32,195 nucleotides of DNA from assembly GCA_009602735.1 (NCBI GenBank), contig WELA01009042.1, forward strand, positions 1-32,195, read 5' to 3'. This DNA is from Mesotaenium endlicherianum (taxonomy: Eukaryota > Streptophyta > Zygnematophyceae > Zygnematales > Mesotaeniaceae). A program made the position numbers and the translations under genes. Shown piece by piece: positions 10,384 through 20,100 of the stretch (position 1 is the stretch's first letter; the number at the start of each line of letters is the position of its first letter). The notes beneath the pieces were generated by a model, which saw only the letters and a program-made list of their open reading frames with translations, did no database searches and was not told where the DNA came from.

Positions 10384-11366
10384 TGTAACAATCCGAGCTT
10401 TTTAGGCATATTTTAGGATATCTTCCTAATTTCCTAAAATACGTTATACTTTTGAATTGATGAAAGATTGCATTTTGACGAATTTCTCGCCACACACATG
10501 TGCCGACTAATTCCGGTTGATTTGCGAAACGACCAGCAAATTTATCAATAACGTATCTTTGATACTTTGCAAAAGAATATTGTAATCAATCATAAAATTA
10601 CTTTGATTGATTACAAACGATTAAGTTAATTAACTGAGGATTGATTAACTTATTATGACTTACGTTATTTTGGATAGTGACAGTCACAATGTTTCGACTT
10701 AACGACGATCGTTAAACCGAAAGAAAACCCGACCCGATGTCCCAAGGGAGTCACCGGCCGGAATCAAACCTGCGATCTACCGGCCGCGTCAGCGCGATTC
10801 CACGACAGTCGTATTTCAAACGAAAATAATTTTACAAAGTTACTTTGTACCCGGAGAGATTTCAAACCCTCGTCCTTTTTTTGAAACGTTCACACTGACC
10901 AATAAACCAAAAAGTTTTTACAAACTCCTAGTTCATGTCAGACGTACACGTACGCGACCAACTGAACAGTCGCAACTTTTTTGAAAAGTCACGTGAACAC
11001 GATAAGGCCCTTTTGGCGCAAAACGATATTTCGGAAACCGTCGAAAGTCTCCAAACGACCAAACGGCGCGTTACGAGCATTCAGCTGAACGGGTTATACC
11101 CCTTTGCCTGTTTTCGTTGAACATGAACCAATGCCTTAGCACGTGACGATCGAAGCACTCCAGTACCTCATGTTGTGCAAGTATATATACTTGCAAGAGT
11201 CATTGTGAGAGCAGTTCTCACAAGCACGCATTCTACAACTTTACGTTCTTTTTTTCATAGGTTCAAGCATTAGAAATATGTGAAGTTGTCATTGATTCTT
11301 CCACTAAGTGATTAATTTTTCTTGAATACCGAGCAAAGATCGTTGAAAAAAAAAAAAACGTTATAT
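10384..11366 (+). repeat. Lone 5' LTR of a second LTR-retrotransposon family
   Basis: Starts TGTAACAATCC and ends CGTTATA, one base before a PBS identical to that of E1. TGTAAC and GTTATA form a near-perfect terminal inverted repeat. A TATA core lies in a perfect 20-bp palindrome (11176-11195), and the surrounding GCAAGTATATA resembles the E1 promoter. A GTGAGA/TCTCAC hairpin follows (about 11206). No gag or pol lies downstream and I see no second copy of this LTR here, so it is a remnant about 983 bp long. The left boundary is less certain than the right. Confidence 0.6.
10738..10803 (-). repeat. tRNA-like (SINE-like) segment, minus strand
   Basis: The reverse complement contains a Pol III B-box-like GGTTTGATTCC (10770-10760) and an A-box-like region about 30 bases upstream (TGGAATCGCGC). 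The T arm does not pair perfectly, so this is not a working tRNA. Sequence after the B box resembles that of the two plus-strand segments near 23100 and 23271. Confidence 0.45.
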
Positions 11367-11367
11367 T

Positions 11368-11380
11368 GGTATCGGAGCCG
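11368..11380 (+). other. PBS of the second LTR family
   Basis: TGGTATCGGAGCC follows the LTR end after one base, as in E1. It is the main evidence that 10384-11366 is an LTR. About 85 AT-rich bases follow before unrelated pyrimidine-rich sequence. Confidence 0.65.
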
Positions 11381-11739
11381 ATCTCGGTTTCTCCAAGGAT
11401 TATTTTTTTTAGTGGTTGGAAAATATATTTTTAAAAAATATGTTTTAGGGGCAATTCTCTCTTAGGATGGTCATTCATCCCAGTTTTGCCCGCCGACCCC
11501 CACCTCCGACACGTGCTTTATGTGCCTTCCCTCCCCCCCTCCTAATTCACTCTTTCTCGCTCCAGCTTGTATTGTTTGATGGCCTGCTGCCTCTCCCTTT
11601 GTTCTTTTGTCGCTGTGGCAGCCTGGCCTCACTTACTCGCATGTGCCCTCGACTTATTGTCCCATTGCTTGCTGCCTGCTGCCTGCTGTCATCTGCGTGA
11701 GTGTGTCTATTTTTGCGCGTCTTGCTTGTTTTTGGTTGG
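11381..11739. other. Leader remnant and pyrimidine-rich stretch
   Basis: The first 85 bases are AT-rich and could be leader from the lone LTR element. From 11467 the plus strand becomes strongly C/T-rich and leads into the satellite. Plus-strand frames are open in more than one phase because the base composition lacks stops; I do not treat them as genes. Confidence 0.45.
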
Positions 11740-12290
11740 GCCCGAGTGGCTGCAGCATGGCTGCAGCTGCTAGCCCCTGTTTTGCTTTAGTCGGGGCTGC
11801 CTTGCTTGCCCCTGTTGTGCTTTAGTCTGGGTTGGCTGGTTGCTGCAGTACTGCAGCCGTCCGCCCCATGTTGCTATGGGCAAGGCAGGCTGCCAGCCCC
11901 TTGCTTGTCCCTATTATGCTTTAGTCGGGGTTGCCTTGCTTGCCCCTGTTGTGCTTGTTGTGCTTTAGAAGGGGCTGTCTGGCTGCTACTGTGCTGCAGC
12001 CGCATGCTTTTGTCGGGGTTGTCTGGTGGTTGCTGTGCTGCAGCTGCCCCGTGCATGCCTTTTTATGGCTTTCTGGCTGCTGCTGTGCTGCAGCCGCTTG
12101 CTTTTGTTGGGGTTGTCTGGTTGCTGCTGTGCTGCACCTGCCCCGTGCATGCCTTTTTATGGCTCTCTGGTTGCTGCTGTGCTGCAGCCGCCCCTTGCAT
12201 GCTTTTCTCCGGGCTGTCTGGTTGTTGCTGTGCTGCAGCTTCCCCTTGCTATGCGAGACTGCCCTTGCTGCGCTAGTTACAACTCTTCCT
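11740..12290. repeat. GC-rich tandem repeat, 43-51 bp monomers
   Basis: A core, GCTGTGCTGCAGC, recurs at about 11989, 12031, 12081, 12124, 12175 and 12226, spaced 43-51 bases, with GGGGTTGTCTGGTTGCTG or CCTTTTTATGGCT linkers. Several plus-strand frames stay open (11806-12276, 11931-12467, 12026-12310) and encode Cys/Leu/Ala-rich repeats. That is expected of a stop-free repeat and is not evidence of a protein. Confidence 0.8.
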
Positions 12291-12449
12291 TGTGGGTGTA
12301 CAATGTGTGAAGCAGGTCAAGTAGTAAATAGCAAGTCGGCAGCACTTGGCACTCGTCAGTGCGTGACTGTCCTCTTACACGTGCATCAGGTACCTGCCCT
12401 CCCCTCCTTCCTCTTTTGTGCACTCTCTCTTTGTGGTGGGGTATGTGCT

Positions 12450-12889
12450 GTTGTTGATGGCTGCTAGCCCCGTGCTTGCTGCTGTCGGAGCTCGCTGCCA
12501 GCCCGTGCTTGTTGTTTTAGGGTCTTAGTCGGGGCGGGCTGCCAGCCCCTTGCTTGCTGTTTTAGGGTTTTAGTTGGAGCTGGCTGATGTTGTGCTTGCT
12601 CTTGTCAGGGCTGGCCGCCAACCCCGTGCGTGCTCCTGTCGGGTCTGGCTGCCAGCCCGTGTTTGCTGTTTCAGGGTTTAGTTGGGGCGGGCTGCCAGCC
12701 CCTTGCTTGCTATCTTAGGGTTTTAGTCAAGGTGGGTTGGCTGCCCCTTGCTTGCTGTTATAGGGGTTTAGTTGGGACTGGCTGCTGTCGTGCTTGCTCC
12801 TGTCGAGGCTGTCGGCCAACCCCGTGCGTGCTCCTGCCGGGGCTGGATGCCAGCCCCGTGCTTGTTGCTGTCGAGACTGGTTGCCAGCC
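12450..12889. repeat. Higher-order satellite with telomere-like cores (left part)
   Basis: A unit marker, CCAACCCCGTGCGTGCTCC, occurs with its CCCC at 12622 and 12820, 198 bases apart. Each unit also has GCTGCCAGCCCC blocks and cores like TTTTAGGGTTTTAG (near 12513, 12560, 12711). The array is broken at 12889 by E2 and resumes at 19567. Confidence 0.85.
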
Positions 12890-13388
12890 TGTAGTGAAAC
12901 AAATAGATTAAGTACTTAGTAAAATAGAATACTTTATTCAAGACAAGGATCTTTGAACACAAGTGGTAGCTTCTTGAAAGAGAGATGGCTTCTTGAAAGT
13001 TAATATATTTCTGGATTTTGGCAAGTACAAGAGTGATTCTGGAATGTCTTTCTATGTTCTAGCTCTTGTTTATATACTTGCTACATAAGTAATTTCTAGG
13101 AAGGTGTATGTTGATGTGTTGGCACCCAACACATCCCAAAACTTGCCACCTCTTTCTAGAATAATGTACACATGTCCTTTTGACCTAAAAATGGCACATT
13201 TGACTTTTGCCACATGGAATTCTTCTAGGTCTTTCCTCTAACTTCGAAAATGCCTTGGAAGGTTCAAAGGACATGAACCAAGTTACTAGAGTACCTATTA
13301 ACACTTGACTCCACACAATACTACTCCAAATATATTTGAAAACATTAAAACATAAGCAAACTAATATATAATAACTCAAATCACTACA
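12890..13388 (-). repeat. E2 3' LTR (499 bp)
   Basis: Ends TGTAGTG/CACTACA. Carries the 4-bp deletion and C/T change near 12925-12937 that are also in the E1 3' LTR. Directly preceded on its left by the CAGCC target copy. Confidence 0.95.
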
Positions 13389-14158
13389 TCACCCCCCCGA
13401 TAGAAAAAGCGACGTCTCGGCGCGTCAAGTCAGGTCTTACACATGTGGAGCAAACTAGTCAACAGTTACAAGTCAGATGCCACACATGTGAAGAAGACTA
13501 GTCAAAGGCGCCAAGTCAGGTGCTACACATGTAAGGTAGACTAGGCACGGTCGTAGGTGGTGTGACCTTATTGGCTAGCCTACTTCTTAATGATAAAAAA
13601 AATTGTACAAGTTGGCCCAGAATCTGCCACGAATTCAAAAATTCATAGTGTCCACAGGAACTCTTCCAAATCTGAAAATTCGAGTGCCAGACGGACCGTG
13701 TCGGAGAACTCTACCGGGTCACCAAATTTGAGAGCATTCTAATTTCTGGAGTGTCGTTGAGAGCTGAGAGAGTAGGCACTCCTCCAAATCTGTGCAGAAA
13801 CTTCTGAAAATCATAAGTCTTTCTATGCTTCTCCAAATTCTGCAAAGTAAGTCTCAAAATGGACGTTATAAGATGTTCTACCAGAGTCTTGAGTTTCAAA
13901 GCATTCCAAGTTCAGGGGAGGGCACAATGTCAGAAGGCATATTCTGCCCTACCAATGCCAGCAGCCTGACCCCCTTCTACTTAGAGCATCATATCTCTCT
14001 CACAAGTGCTTCAAATTGAGCAAACTTGGACTCTAAACGACCCGCTACTCATGGACTACAGCCAGGTAAATTTTCAGAATTTATTATGCAGAGACCTATC
14101 ACCAGTAGCAGTTTTAGTTTTCTGTCCAGAAACTGCAAGAAGAGAAGAGTGTCCAATG
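13389..14158 (-). other. E2 3' untranslated region and polypurine tract
   Basis: 770 bases. The PPT complement (seven C, 13392-13398) is three bases from the LTR. Three 43-bp units with ACATGT cores at 13441, 13484 and 13527 lie next to it. Bases 13978-14075 are present here but missing in E1, with TTC at both edges of the missing block. Over a sampled ~80-base stretch this region differs from E1 by about 8%. Confidence 0.85.
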
Positions 14159-17100
14159 TCAATTTTTCCTCTTTCTTGTTCTTGCAGGCTGCCTCCAAGG
14201 GGTCTTCTGCTGCTTCTTGATGGTGGCAGGCTGCTTCCCTAAAGTCTTCGGGCTTTCAGTAGAGAGATTTGGGGCTGGTCCAAGATGGGGGTTGGCGGCA
14301 TGGAAGCGCTTCAACTTTCTCTGAACTTTGTCAAGGTAGTGCGCCGCCACCCAACTATTCTCCGAATCTGGATATCCTTTCCACTTGATCAAGTATTGCT
14401 GCTGTCTCCTGAAATTTCTTATAGCCACTATGTCTTCCACTTCGTACTCCAAATGATCATCCACTATTGTTGGGGCTGGTGGGGTTGTCACACGTCCTGG
14501 GAACTTGTTGTCGGGTTGCACATATGGCTTGAAGAGGGAAGCGTGGAATACGGGGTCGATGTGCATAGTCTGGGGAAGTTCTAGCTTGAAAGCAACGGGG
14601 TTGACTTGCTGGATAATCTTGAAGGGTCCCAAATACTTGGGAGAGAACTTGCTGCCGGCAGGCCTGTTGTTCAGGGAAATGTTCTTGGATGATAGTAACA
14701 CGTTGTCACCCACTCTGTACGTAATTTCTCTTCTGGATCTGTTCGCCACTCTTGCTTGAGCATCTTGCGCGTGTTGTAGAGCTTTCTTCGCTGCTGTAAG
14801 GGCTGCTTCTAATGTCTCCATAAAATCTGTGGCTGCAGGTACTTCATCATGGCCAGCCGTGAAGCTCAGTGGCGTGGTCGGATGGAAGCCATAGTTGAGG
14901 AAGAATGGGGACTCTTGGGTAGAGGCCTGCGTAGTGTTGTTGTAGGCAAACTCGAGGGGGGTCAAGTACATGTCCCAGTCTTGCTCGAGGGTAGACACGT
15001 AGGCCTTTAGAGAGGTCTTTAGGGTACGATTCATACGCTCGGTTTGCCCATCTGATTGTGGGTGGTAGGCAGTAGACATATCCAGCGATGTACCCAAGTT
15101 CTTGAAGAGATTTTTCCAGAAATGGCTTGTGAATCTTGGATCTCTATCTGACACAATTCTTGATGGTAGTCCATGGAGTCGGAAGATGTTGTCAAAGATG
15201 AGTCTTGCAAGTTGTGGTGCTGTAGCCTTAGTCGTCGTGGGAATAAAATGAGCCATCTTGGTAAGTCTGTCCACCACCGTGAGTATTGCATTATGGCCTC
15301 GAGGTGTCACGGGCAAGTCCACGATAAGGTCCATTGAGATGTCCGTCCATTGTCTTTCGGGGATTGGTAGTGGTTGGAGGAGTCCTCCCGCCTTTTGCGA
15401 TGATGGCTTGATTCTTTGGCATGTGTCACAGCTCCTGCAGTACTCCTTGACTTGCTTAGACATGCCTGGCCAACAATAAGTCCTAGCTAGAACGCCCGTG
15501 GTCCTTAGGATTCCAAAGTGTCCTCCAAGAGGGTTGTCGTGTGCTTCTCGTAGAAGCAAGAGCCGGAGGTCTATGTCATTAGGAACACATCTCTGGCCCG
15601 TATCTTGCCTCACCCAATAATTGCCTTCTTGCTTCTTGCATGGGTCCAAGGCTGCTTCTCCGTTCTTGTAGTAAGGGTCTCTTTCATAGGCGGCTGAAAA
15701 TCGAGCTTCCAGATCTGTCTTCAGGGATACCATCACTGCATTTAATTGCAGTCTTGAGAGGGGGTCAGCCGGGTTTGTCTTGCCGGGCTGGTACTGAATC
15801 GTGATGTTGTATTGTTGCAAGTATCCGCTCCATCTTGCTTGTCTCCTTGAGAGATACGGCTGCGTTTGGAGGTGCTTTAACGCCTCGTGGTCCGTGGTGA
15901 CCAGTACTTTGCGTCCTTCAACGTAGCAGCGCCAAACCTTCAAGGCATGTACAATCGCCAATGCCTCTCGCTCCGTGGTTGTATAATTTTGCTCGGCTGG
16001 ATTTAGCTTCCTTGACTCGTAGGCGATGGGCTGCAGTCCCTTGCCTTGGTCTTGAAGCAGGATTGCTCCTATTGCATAGGAAGATGCATCGGTGATGACG
16101 TGGAAGGGCCAATCTGGGTTTGGACTTGGGAGTGTGAGCACCGGGGATGTGGTCAATCTTCGCTTTAACTCTTGAAATGCCTCTTCCTCTTTCTCGGTCC
16201 ATGTATATAGCCTGTCCTTCTTGAGTAGATCTGTCAGGGGGGCTGCTATGTGCGAGAAGCCTTGGATGAATTTTCTGTACCAATTGGCAAATCCCAAGAA
16301 TGACTGGAGTTCTTTCTTGGTCGTGGGGGTTGGCCATTCCTCCACCACCGTGGTCTTCTTGGGGTCTATCTTGATGCCATCAGCAGTCACGTGGAGACCT
16401 AGGAACTCCACTTCTTGTTTGGCAAACTCGCATTTTGACTCCTTCGCAAACAGCTTGTTTTGCTTCAATACTTCAAGGACTTCTTTCAAGTGTCTCGCAT
16501 GCTCTTCAAGGGTCTTGCTGTAGATAAGGATGTCATCGATGAATACCACCACAAATCTGTCCAACATGGGCTGAAATATGGTGTTCATCATAGTCATGAA
16601 AGTTGCTGGCGCGTTGGTGAGTCCAAATGGCAGGACCATGAACTCAAAATGTCCATATCTTGTCCTGAATGCCGTCTTCTCTATGTCCGGTTCTGCGATG
16701 CGAATCTGGTGGTAGCCGCTCCGTAAGTCAATCTTCGTGAAGTACTTGGCTCCAACCAGCCGGTCCATGAGCTCATCCATGCGCGGCAGCGGGTATCGAT
16801 TCTTGATGGTGATCTTGTTGAGGGCGCGATAGTCCACACACATCCTCAAGGTACCATCTTTCTTCTTGACAAATAGCACCGGGGCTCCAAATGGCGACTT
16901 GCTAGGTCGAATGAAGCCATGCTCCAGTAGCTCCTTGATTTGCTTCTTGACTTCGTCTAGCTCCGTGTATGACATTTTGAACGTAGGCCGAGAGATGGGC
17001 TTGCTTCCGGGCTCCAACTCTATCTTGTGGTCTACGAATCTTTTGGGGGGTAGGCCCTTGGGCAATTCCGGGGAGAACACTTCTTTGTAGTCCTCTAAGA

Positions 17101-17824
17101 CTTCTTGTATCTCCTTGGGAACGGGGCTGCCTTCTTGACTCTCGATGTCTTTCTTGATGTCTTTTGGCGTGATCAAGGCCAAAAGAAGCTCGTGTCCCTT
17201 CCTCACAAGTCTCTTGAGTTGGAGGGCGGACAATAGTATCTCGTGTGCCGGCTTCTGGATGTCTTGGGTCTGGATATTCTGGATTGCGCGCAAAATACAG
17301 ATTCTTGAAGTGATGTCATTCTTGATCTTGATAGTACCGGTCCTCCAATCAACTTGGGGGTTGTGCTTGGTCAACCAAGGCGTCCCTAGGATGACGTCGT
17401 ACTTGCCCAATTGCATGGGGGAGAACACTACTCTATCCTTGAAGGACTTGATAGAGAGTGCCAAGGGGTACGTCTTCTTGGAAGGGGTAGTATAGGAGAA
17501 TCCATCGGGCATCATAATCTCCTCGTCGTGGTCAAGAGTTCGCATAGTAATACCGTGCTTGGTGGCGAAATCTGCAGCAATGAAGTTGCCTTGAGCTCCG
17601 CTATCCACCAAGATGTGGACCTTCTCTCCTCCAAGGTAACCTCTCAAACTCATTGGGGCTGGAACGTCGTCTTCAACGGGGGTCTCCACCTCACTTGGCG
17701 TGTTGCCTTCTCGTGAAGTGGGTCTTGGGGTGGTAGGCTCCTGGCCTACCGGCGCTGTCCGTCTTTTGACAACATTTTGGGGCATGAGAGTGCACGATGG
17801 CCCTTTTCCTTGCAATAAAAGCAT
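14159..17824 (-). CDS. pol: Pol polyprotein of chromovirus E2 (PR-RT-RH-INT-chromodomain)
   Basis: 1221 residues and the same domain order as E1: protease DSGA at 74, RT FIDD at 428-431, RNase H, HHCC plus D832/D893/E929 integrase, GPF motif, chromodomain at ~1127-1175. No internal stop. Compared with E1 I count nine residue changes: three in the N-terminal gag overlap, four in the last 40 residues, and only M486I and M1135I between. It overlaps gag by 79 bases in the -1 frame. How it is translated is unclear because the E1 slippery site is changed here; a weaker candidate shared by both copies is A AAG GGC in the zinc-knuckle region. Confidence 0.95.
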   Translation of the reverse strand: MLLLQGKGPSCTLMPQNVVKRRTAPVGQEPTTPRPTSREGNTPSEVETPVEDDVPAPMSLRGYLGGEKVHILVDSGAQGNFIAADFATKHGITMRTLDHDEEIMMPDGFSYTTPSKKTYPLALSIKSFKDRVVFSPMQLGKYDVILGTPWLTKHNPQVDWRTGTIKIKNDITSRICILRAIQNIQTQDIQKPAHEILLSALQLKRLVRKGHELLLALITPKDIKKDIESQEGSPVPKEIQEVLEDYKEVFSPELPKGLPPKRFVDHKIELEPGSKPISRPTFKMSYTELDEVKKQIKELLEHGFIRPSKSPFGAPVLFVKKKDGTLRMCVDYRALNKITIKNRYPLPRMDELMDRLVGAKYFTKIDLRSGYHQIRIAEPDIEKTAFRTRYGHFEFMVLPFGLTNAPATFMTMMNTIFQPMLDRFVVVFIDDILIYSKTLEEHARHLKEVLEVLKQNKLFAKESKCEFAKQEVEFLGLHVTADGIKIDPKKTTVVEEWPTPTTKKELQSFLGFANWYRKFIQGFSHIAAPLTDLLKKDRLYTWTEKEEEAFQELKRRLTTSPVLTLPSPNPDWPFHVITDASSYAIGAILLQDQGKGLQPIAYESRKLNPAEQNYTTTEREALAIVHALKVWRCYVEGRKVLVTTDHEALKHLQTQPYLSRRQARWSGYLQQYNITIQYQPGKTNPADPLSRLQLNAVMVSLKTDLEARFSAAYERDPYYKNGEAALDPCKKQEGNYWVRQDTGQRCVPNDIDLRLLLLREAHDNPLGGHFGILRTTGVLARTYCWPGMSKQVKEYCRSCDTCQRIKPSSQKAGGLLQPLPIPERQWTDISMDLIVDLPVTPRGHNAILTVVDRLTKMAHFIPTTTKATAPQLARLIFDNIFRLHGLPSRIVSDRDPRFTSHFWKNLFKNLGTSLDMSTAYHPQSDGQTERMNRTLKTSLKAYVSTLEQDWDMYLTPLEFAYNNTTQASTQESPFFLNYGFHPTTPLSFTAGHDEVPAATDFMETLEAALTAAKKALQHAQDAQARVANRSRREITYRVGDNVLLSSKNISLNNRPAGSKFSPKYLGPFKIIQQVNPVAFKLELPQTMHIDPVFHASLFKPYVQPDNKFPGRVTTPPAPTIVDDHLEYEVEDIVAIRNFRRQQQYLIKWKGYPDSENSWVAAHYLDKVQRKLKRFHAANPHLGPAPNLSTESPKTLGKQPATIKKQQKTPWRQPARTRKRKN
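17732..17767 (-). promoter_or_regulatory. Gag-pol junction of E2: hairpin kept, slippery site altered
   Basis: Read on the minus strand, the hairpin GGTAGGC-CAGGA-GCCTACC (17750-17732) is identical to E1, but the heptamer is A AAA GAC (17767-17761) instead of A AAA AAC. The P-site codon could still slip, but re-pairing in the A site would be poor. Frameshifting should be weaker, if it occurs at all. Confidence 0.6.
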
Positions 17825-19026
17825 AGTCCAGCCGTCATGAGAGCTTCTTTTTCAGCCGGGGAGAGTCTTGCTTTCACTCCTTGCTGGTTTCTTGCATCAT
17901 AAGTGTCATTGGAGGGTCTTCCACTCTTCCGGGCAGCCGCGGGGTCCCTTTTAATAACTTCGATTTCCATGGGTGTGGGTCCAGATTCGGATGTGGAAGG
18001 GGCTGCGCACACCCGCGTCGCCGGTACCCGTGAAGATGAAGGCACGGAGTGCTTGAAAATCAAGGTATCCACCTTTTGGGCCACTTCAATGATCTTTGAG
18101 AAGTCCGTCAAGTCGCGTAACTTCACTTCCTTTGCCACCTTGGGTTTGAGGCCAAAGATGTAGCGGTCAATCTTCTCCTCGAGAGACATGTTGGGGATCT
18201 CAAGAGTGAGGGCGTGAAATCTGGATGTATACTCTTGAACGGACGCCGTTTGCTTGAGATGGTGGAGCTTTCCTCGGGCAATCTTCTCTGCATTGATGGG
18301 CATGAATTGCTTCTTGAGGGCCTCACGAAAATCTGCCCATCTTGCATTTGATGGTGGGGGCTCTTGGCCGAGCATGGGGTGCGCCATAGCTTGATATATA
18401 GTGGCTTGATAGTTACGCCACCATGATGTTGCTGCTCCTCTAAGTAAGGTAATGGCAAAGGAAACGTAGTCCTCCTCGGGTACTTCAAGGAACGCGAGGT
18501 ACATCTCCACTTGGTAGAGCCATAAATTTAGGTTGGCACCTTTCCCGGGGTTGAAAGTGTCGGGTTTGCCGGGCTTGATGAGTTTTTTTGCTCTCGTTGG
18601 CTCTTGTGGAGGCGCTTGAGCCGGGGCTGGATTTTGAGCATTGCTCGCAATAGGGGCAACCATGGCAGCCATAGCTTCTCTTGACGCTTGCACGGTTGCT
18701 TCATAGGTGGCCAAGCCCACTTGGTTGTGGACGGTCATTAGGAAGGCTGCCCACTCATTTGCGGGAACTCCTTGTGGTGGGGTCAACTTTGCTATAGCGG
18801 CTGCCACGGGATTTGACGGTGCTCCTCCTTGTGGTGCTTCTTGTTGTTGCAGATTTCCTTGAGTAGGCTCTCCCATCGACGCTGGAGGAGGGTGTGCTCC
18901 TCCTTGTGGTGCTTCTTGTTGTTGCAGATTTTCTTGAGTGGGCTCTCCCATCGGCGCTGGAGGAGGGTGTCTTGGAGAGGAAGGGCTTCCTTCGAAAGCT
19001 TGCTGTTGGTCTTGAGGATCGGCCAT
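17746..19026 (-). CDS. gag: Gag polyprotein of chromovirus E2
   Basis: 426 residues starting at ATG 19026-19024. Same parts as E1: duplicated 25-residue Pro/Gln unit at 20-69, capsid-type domain at ~155-320, CCHC knuckle at 402-415. About 14 residues differ from E1 (such as R147K, T175M, P189S, Y227N, Y340C, G356E, K418M, N422D), many more per residue than in pol. It ends with the TAG that lies in the conserved hairpin. Confidence 0.92.
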   Translation of the reverse strand: MADPQDQQQAFEGSPSSPRHPPPAPMGEPTQENLQQQEAPQGGAHPPPASMGEPTQGNLQQQEAPQGGAPSNPVAAAIAKLTPPQGVPANEWAAFLMTVHNQVGLATYEATVQASREAMAAMVAPIASNAQNPAPAQAPPQEPTRAKKLIKPGKPDTFNPGKGANLNLWLYQVEMYLAFLEVPEEDYVSFAITLLRGAATSWWRNYQATIYQAMAHPMLGQEPPPSNARWADFREALKKQFMPINAEKIARGKLHHLKQTASVQEYTSRFHALTLEIPNMSLEEKIDRYIFGLKPKVAKEVKLRDLTDFSKIIEVAQKVDTLIFKHSVPSSSRVPATRVCAAPSTSESGPTPMEIEVIKRDPAAARKSGRPSNDTYDARNQQGVKARLSPAEKEALMTAGLCFYCKEKGHRALSCPKMLSKDGQRR

Positions 19027-19050
19027 CTTCTTGTGCTACCAAAGTGCCTA

Positions 19051-19062
19051 GCTCCGATACCA
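19051..19062 (-). other. E2 primer binding site
   Basis: GCTCCGATACCA, the complement of TGGTATCGGAGC, one base inside the 5' LTR. Identical to the E1 PBS. Confidence 0.85.
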
Positions 19063-19063
19063 C

Positions 19064-19566
19064 TGTAGTGAAACAGATAGATAAAGTACTTAGTAAAACA
19101 GAATACTTTATCTATTCAAGACAAGGATCTTTGAACACAAGTGGTAGCTTCTTGAAAGAGAGATGGCTTCTTGAAAGTTAATATATTTCTGGATTTTGGC
19201 AAGTACAAGAGTGATTCTGGAATGTCTTTCTATGTTCTAGCTCTTGTTTATATACTTGCTACATAAGTAATTTCTAGGAAGGTGTATGTTGATGTGTTGG
19301 CACCCAACACATCCCAAAACTTGCCACCTCTTTCTAGAATAATGTACACATGTCCTTTTGACCTAAAAATGGCACATTTGACTTTTGCCACATGGAGTTC
19401 TTCTAGGTCTTTCCTCTAACTTCGAAAATGCCTTGGAAGGTTCAAAGGACATGAACCAAGTTACTAGAGTACCTATTCACACTTGACTCCACACAATACT
19501 ACTCCAAATATATTTGAAAGCATTAAAATATAAGCAAACTAATATATAATAACTCAAATCACTACA
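19064..19566 (-). repeat. E2 5' LTR (503 bp)
   Basis: Same ends and length as the E1 5' LTR. It retains the 4-bp segment that both 3' LTRs lack. A TATA box is present in the same relative place (TTTATATA complement near 19248). Its right end abuts the second CAGCC. Confidence 0.95.
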
Positions 19567-19995
19567 CAGCCCGTGCTTGCCGTGTTAGGGTTTAGTCGGG
19601 GCAGGCTGCCAGCCCCTTGCTTGCTGTTTTAGGATTTTAGTTGGGGCTGGCTGCAGTTGTGCTTGCTCTTGTCGGGGCTGGCGGCCAACCCCGTGCGTGC
19701 TCCTGTCGGAGCTGGCTGCCAGTCTCGTGCTTGCTGCTGTCGGGGCTGGCTGCCAGCCCGTGCTTGCCGTTTTAGGGTTTAGTTGGGGCGGGCTGCCAGC
19801 CCCTTGCTTGCTATTTTAGGGTTTTAGTTGGGGCTGGCTGCTGTCGTGCTTGCTCCTGTCTTGGCTGGCGGCCAACCCCGTGCGTGCTCCTGTCGGGGCT
19901 GGCTGCCAGCCCCTTGCTTGCTGTTTTAGGGTTGTAGTTGGGGCGGACTGCCTGCCCCTTGCTTGCTTTTGTTGGGGCTGCCTGCTCTCTTGTTT
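19567..19995. repeat. Higher-order satellite with telomere-like cores (right part)
   Basis: Continuation of the array interrupted by E2. The unit marker CCCCGTGCGTGC is at 19689 and 19876, 187 bases apart. With E2 and one target copy removed (6682 bases), the spacing across the break is also 187. Telomere-like cores occur near 19582, 19625, 19766, 19809 and 19922, in pairs about 43 bases apart. The array decays just before the hAT gene. Confidence 0.88.
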
Positions 19996-20100
19996 GCTTA
20001 TTGTTGCTCTTTTGCTTGTTTGAATGGCATTTGAATGGCATCTTATTTTGTCTCTTACTGGTTGTTACTGTACTTCATTATTGCAGGTTTCACGCGCATC

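Larger units (their letters stand above)
12890..19566 (-). mobile_element. Full-length Ty3/gypsy chromovirus E2, nested in the satellite
   Basis: Same family and layout as E1 in reverse orientation. Flanked by a perfect 5-bp target duplication, CAGCC (12885-12889 and 19567-19571), which proves a true integrase-mediated insertion into the satellite. The LTRs differ at 7 positions plus one 4-bp indel (about 1.4%), so E2 appears younger than E1. Gag and pol are open. The gag-pol slippery heptamer of E1 is A AAA GAC here. The 3' untranslated region is 98 bases longer than in E1. Confidence 0.97.

Noticed and set aside
10738..10803. A functional tRNA gene
   Set aside because: The B box is present but T and acceptor stems do not pair well and no clean anticodon arm can be drawn.
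11806..12467. Long Cys/Leu/Ala-rich frames in several phases
   Set aside because: They follow from a stop-free tandem repeat. Three overlapping phases are open at once and none resembles a protein family.
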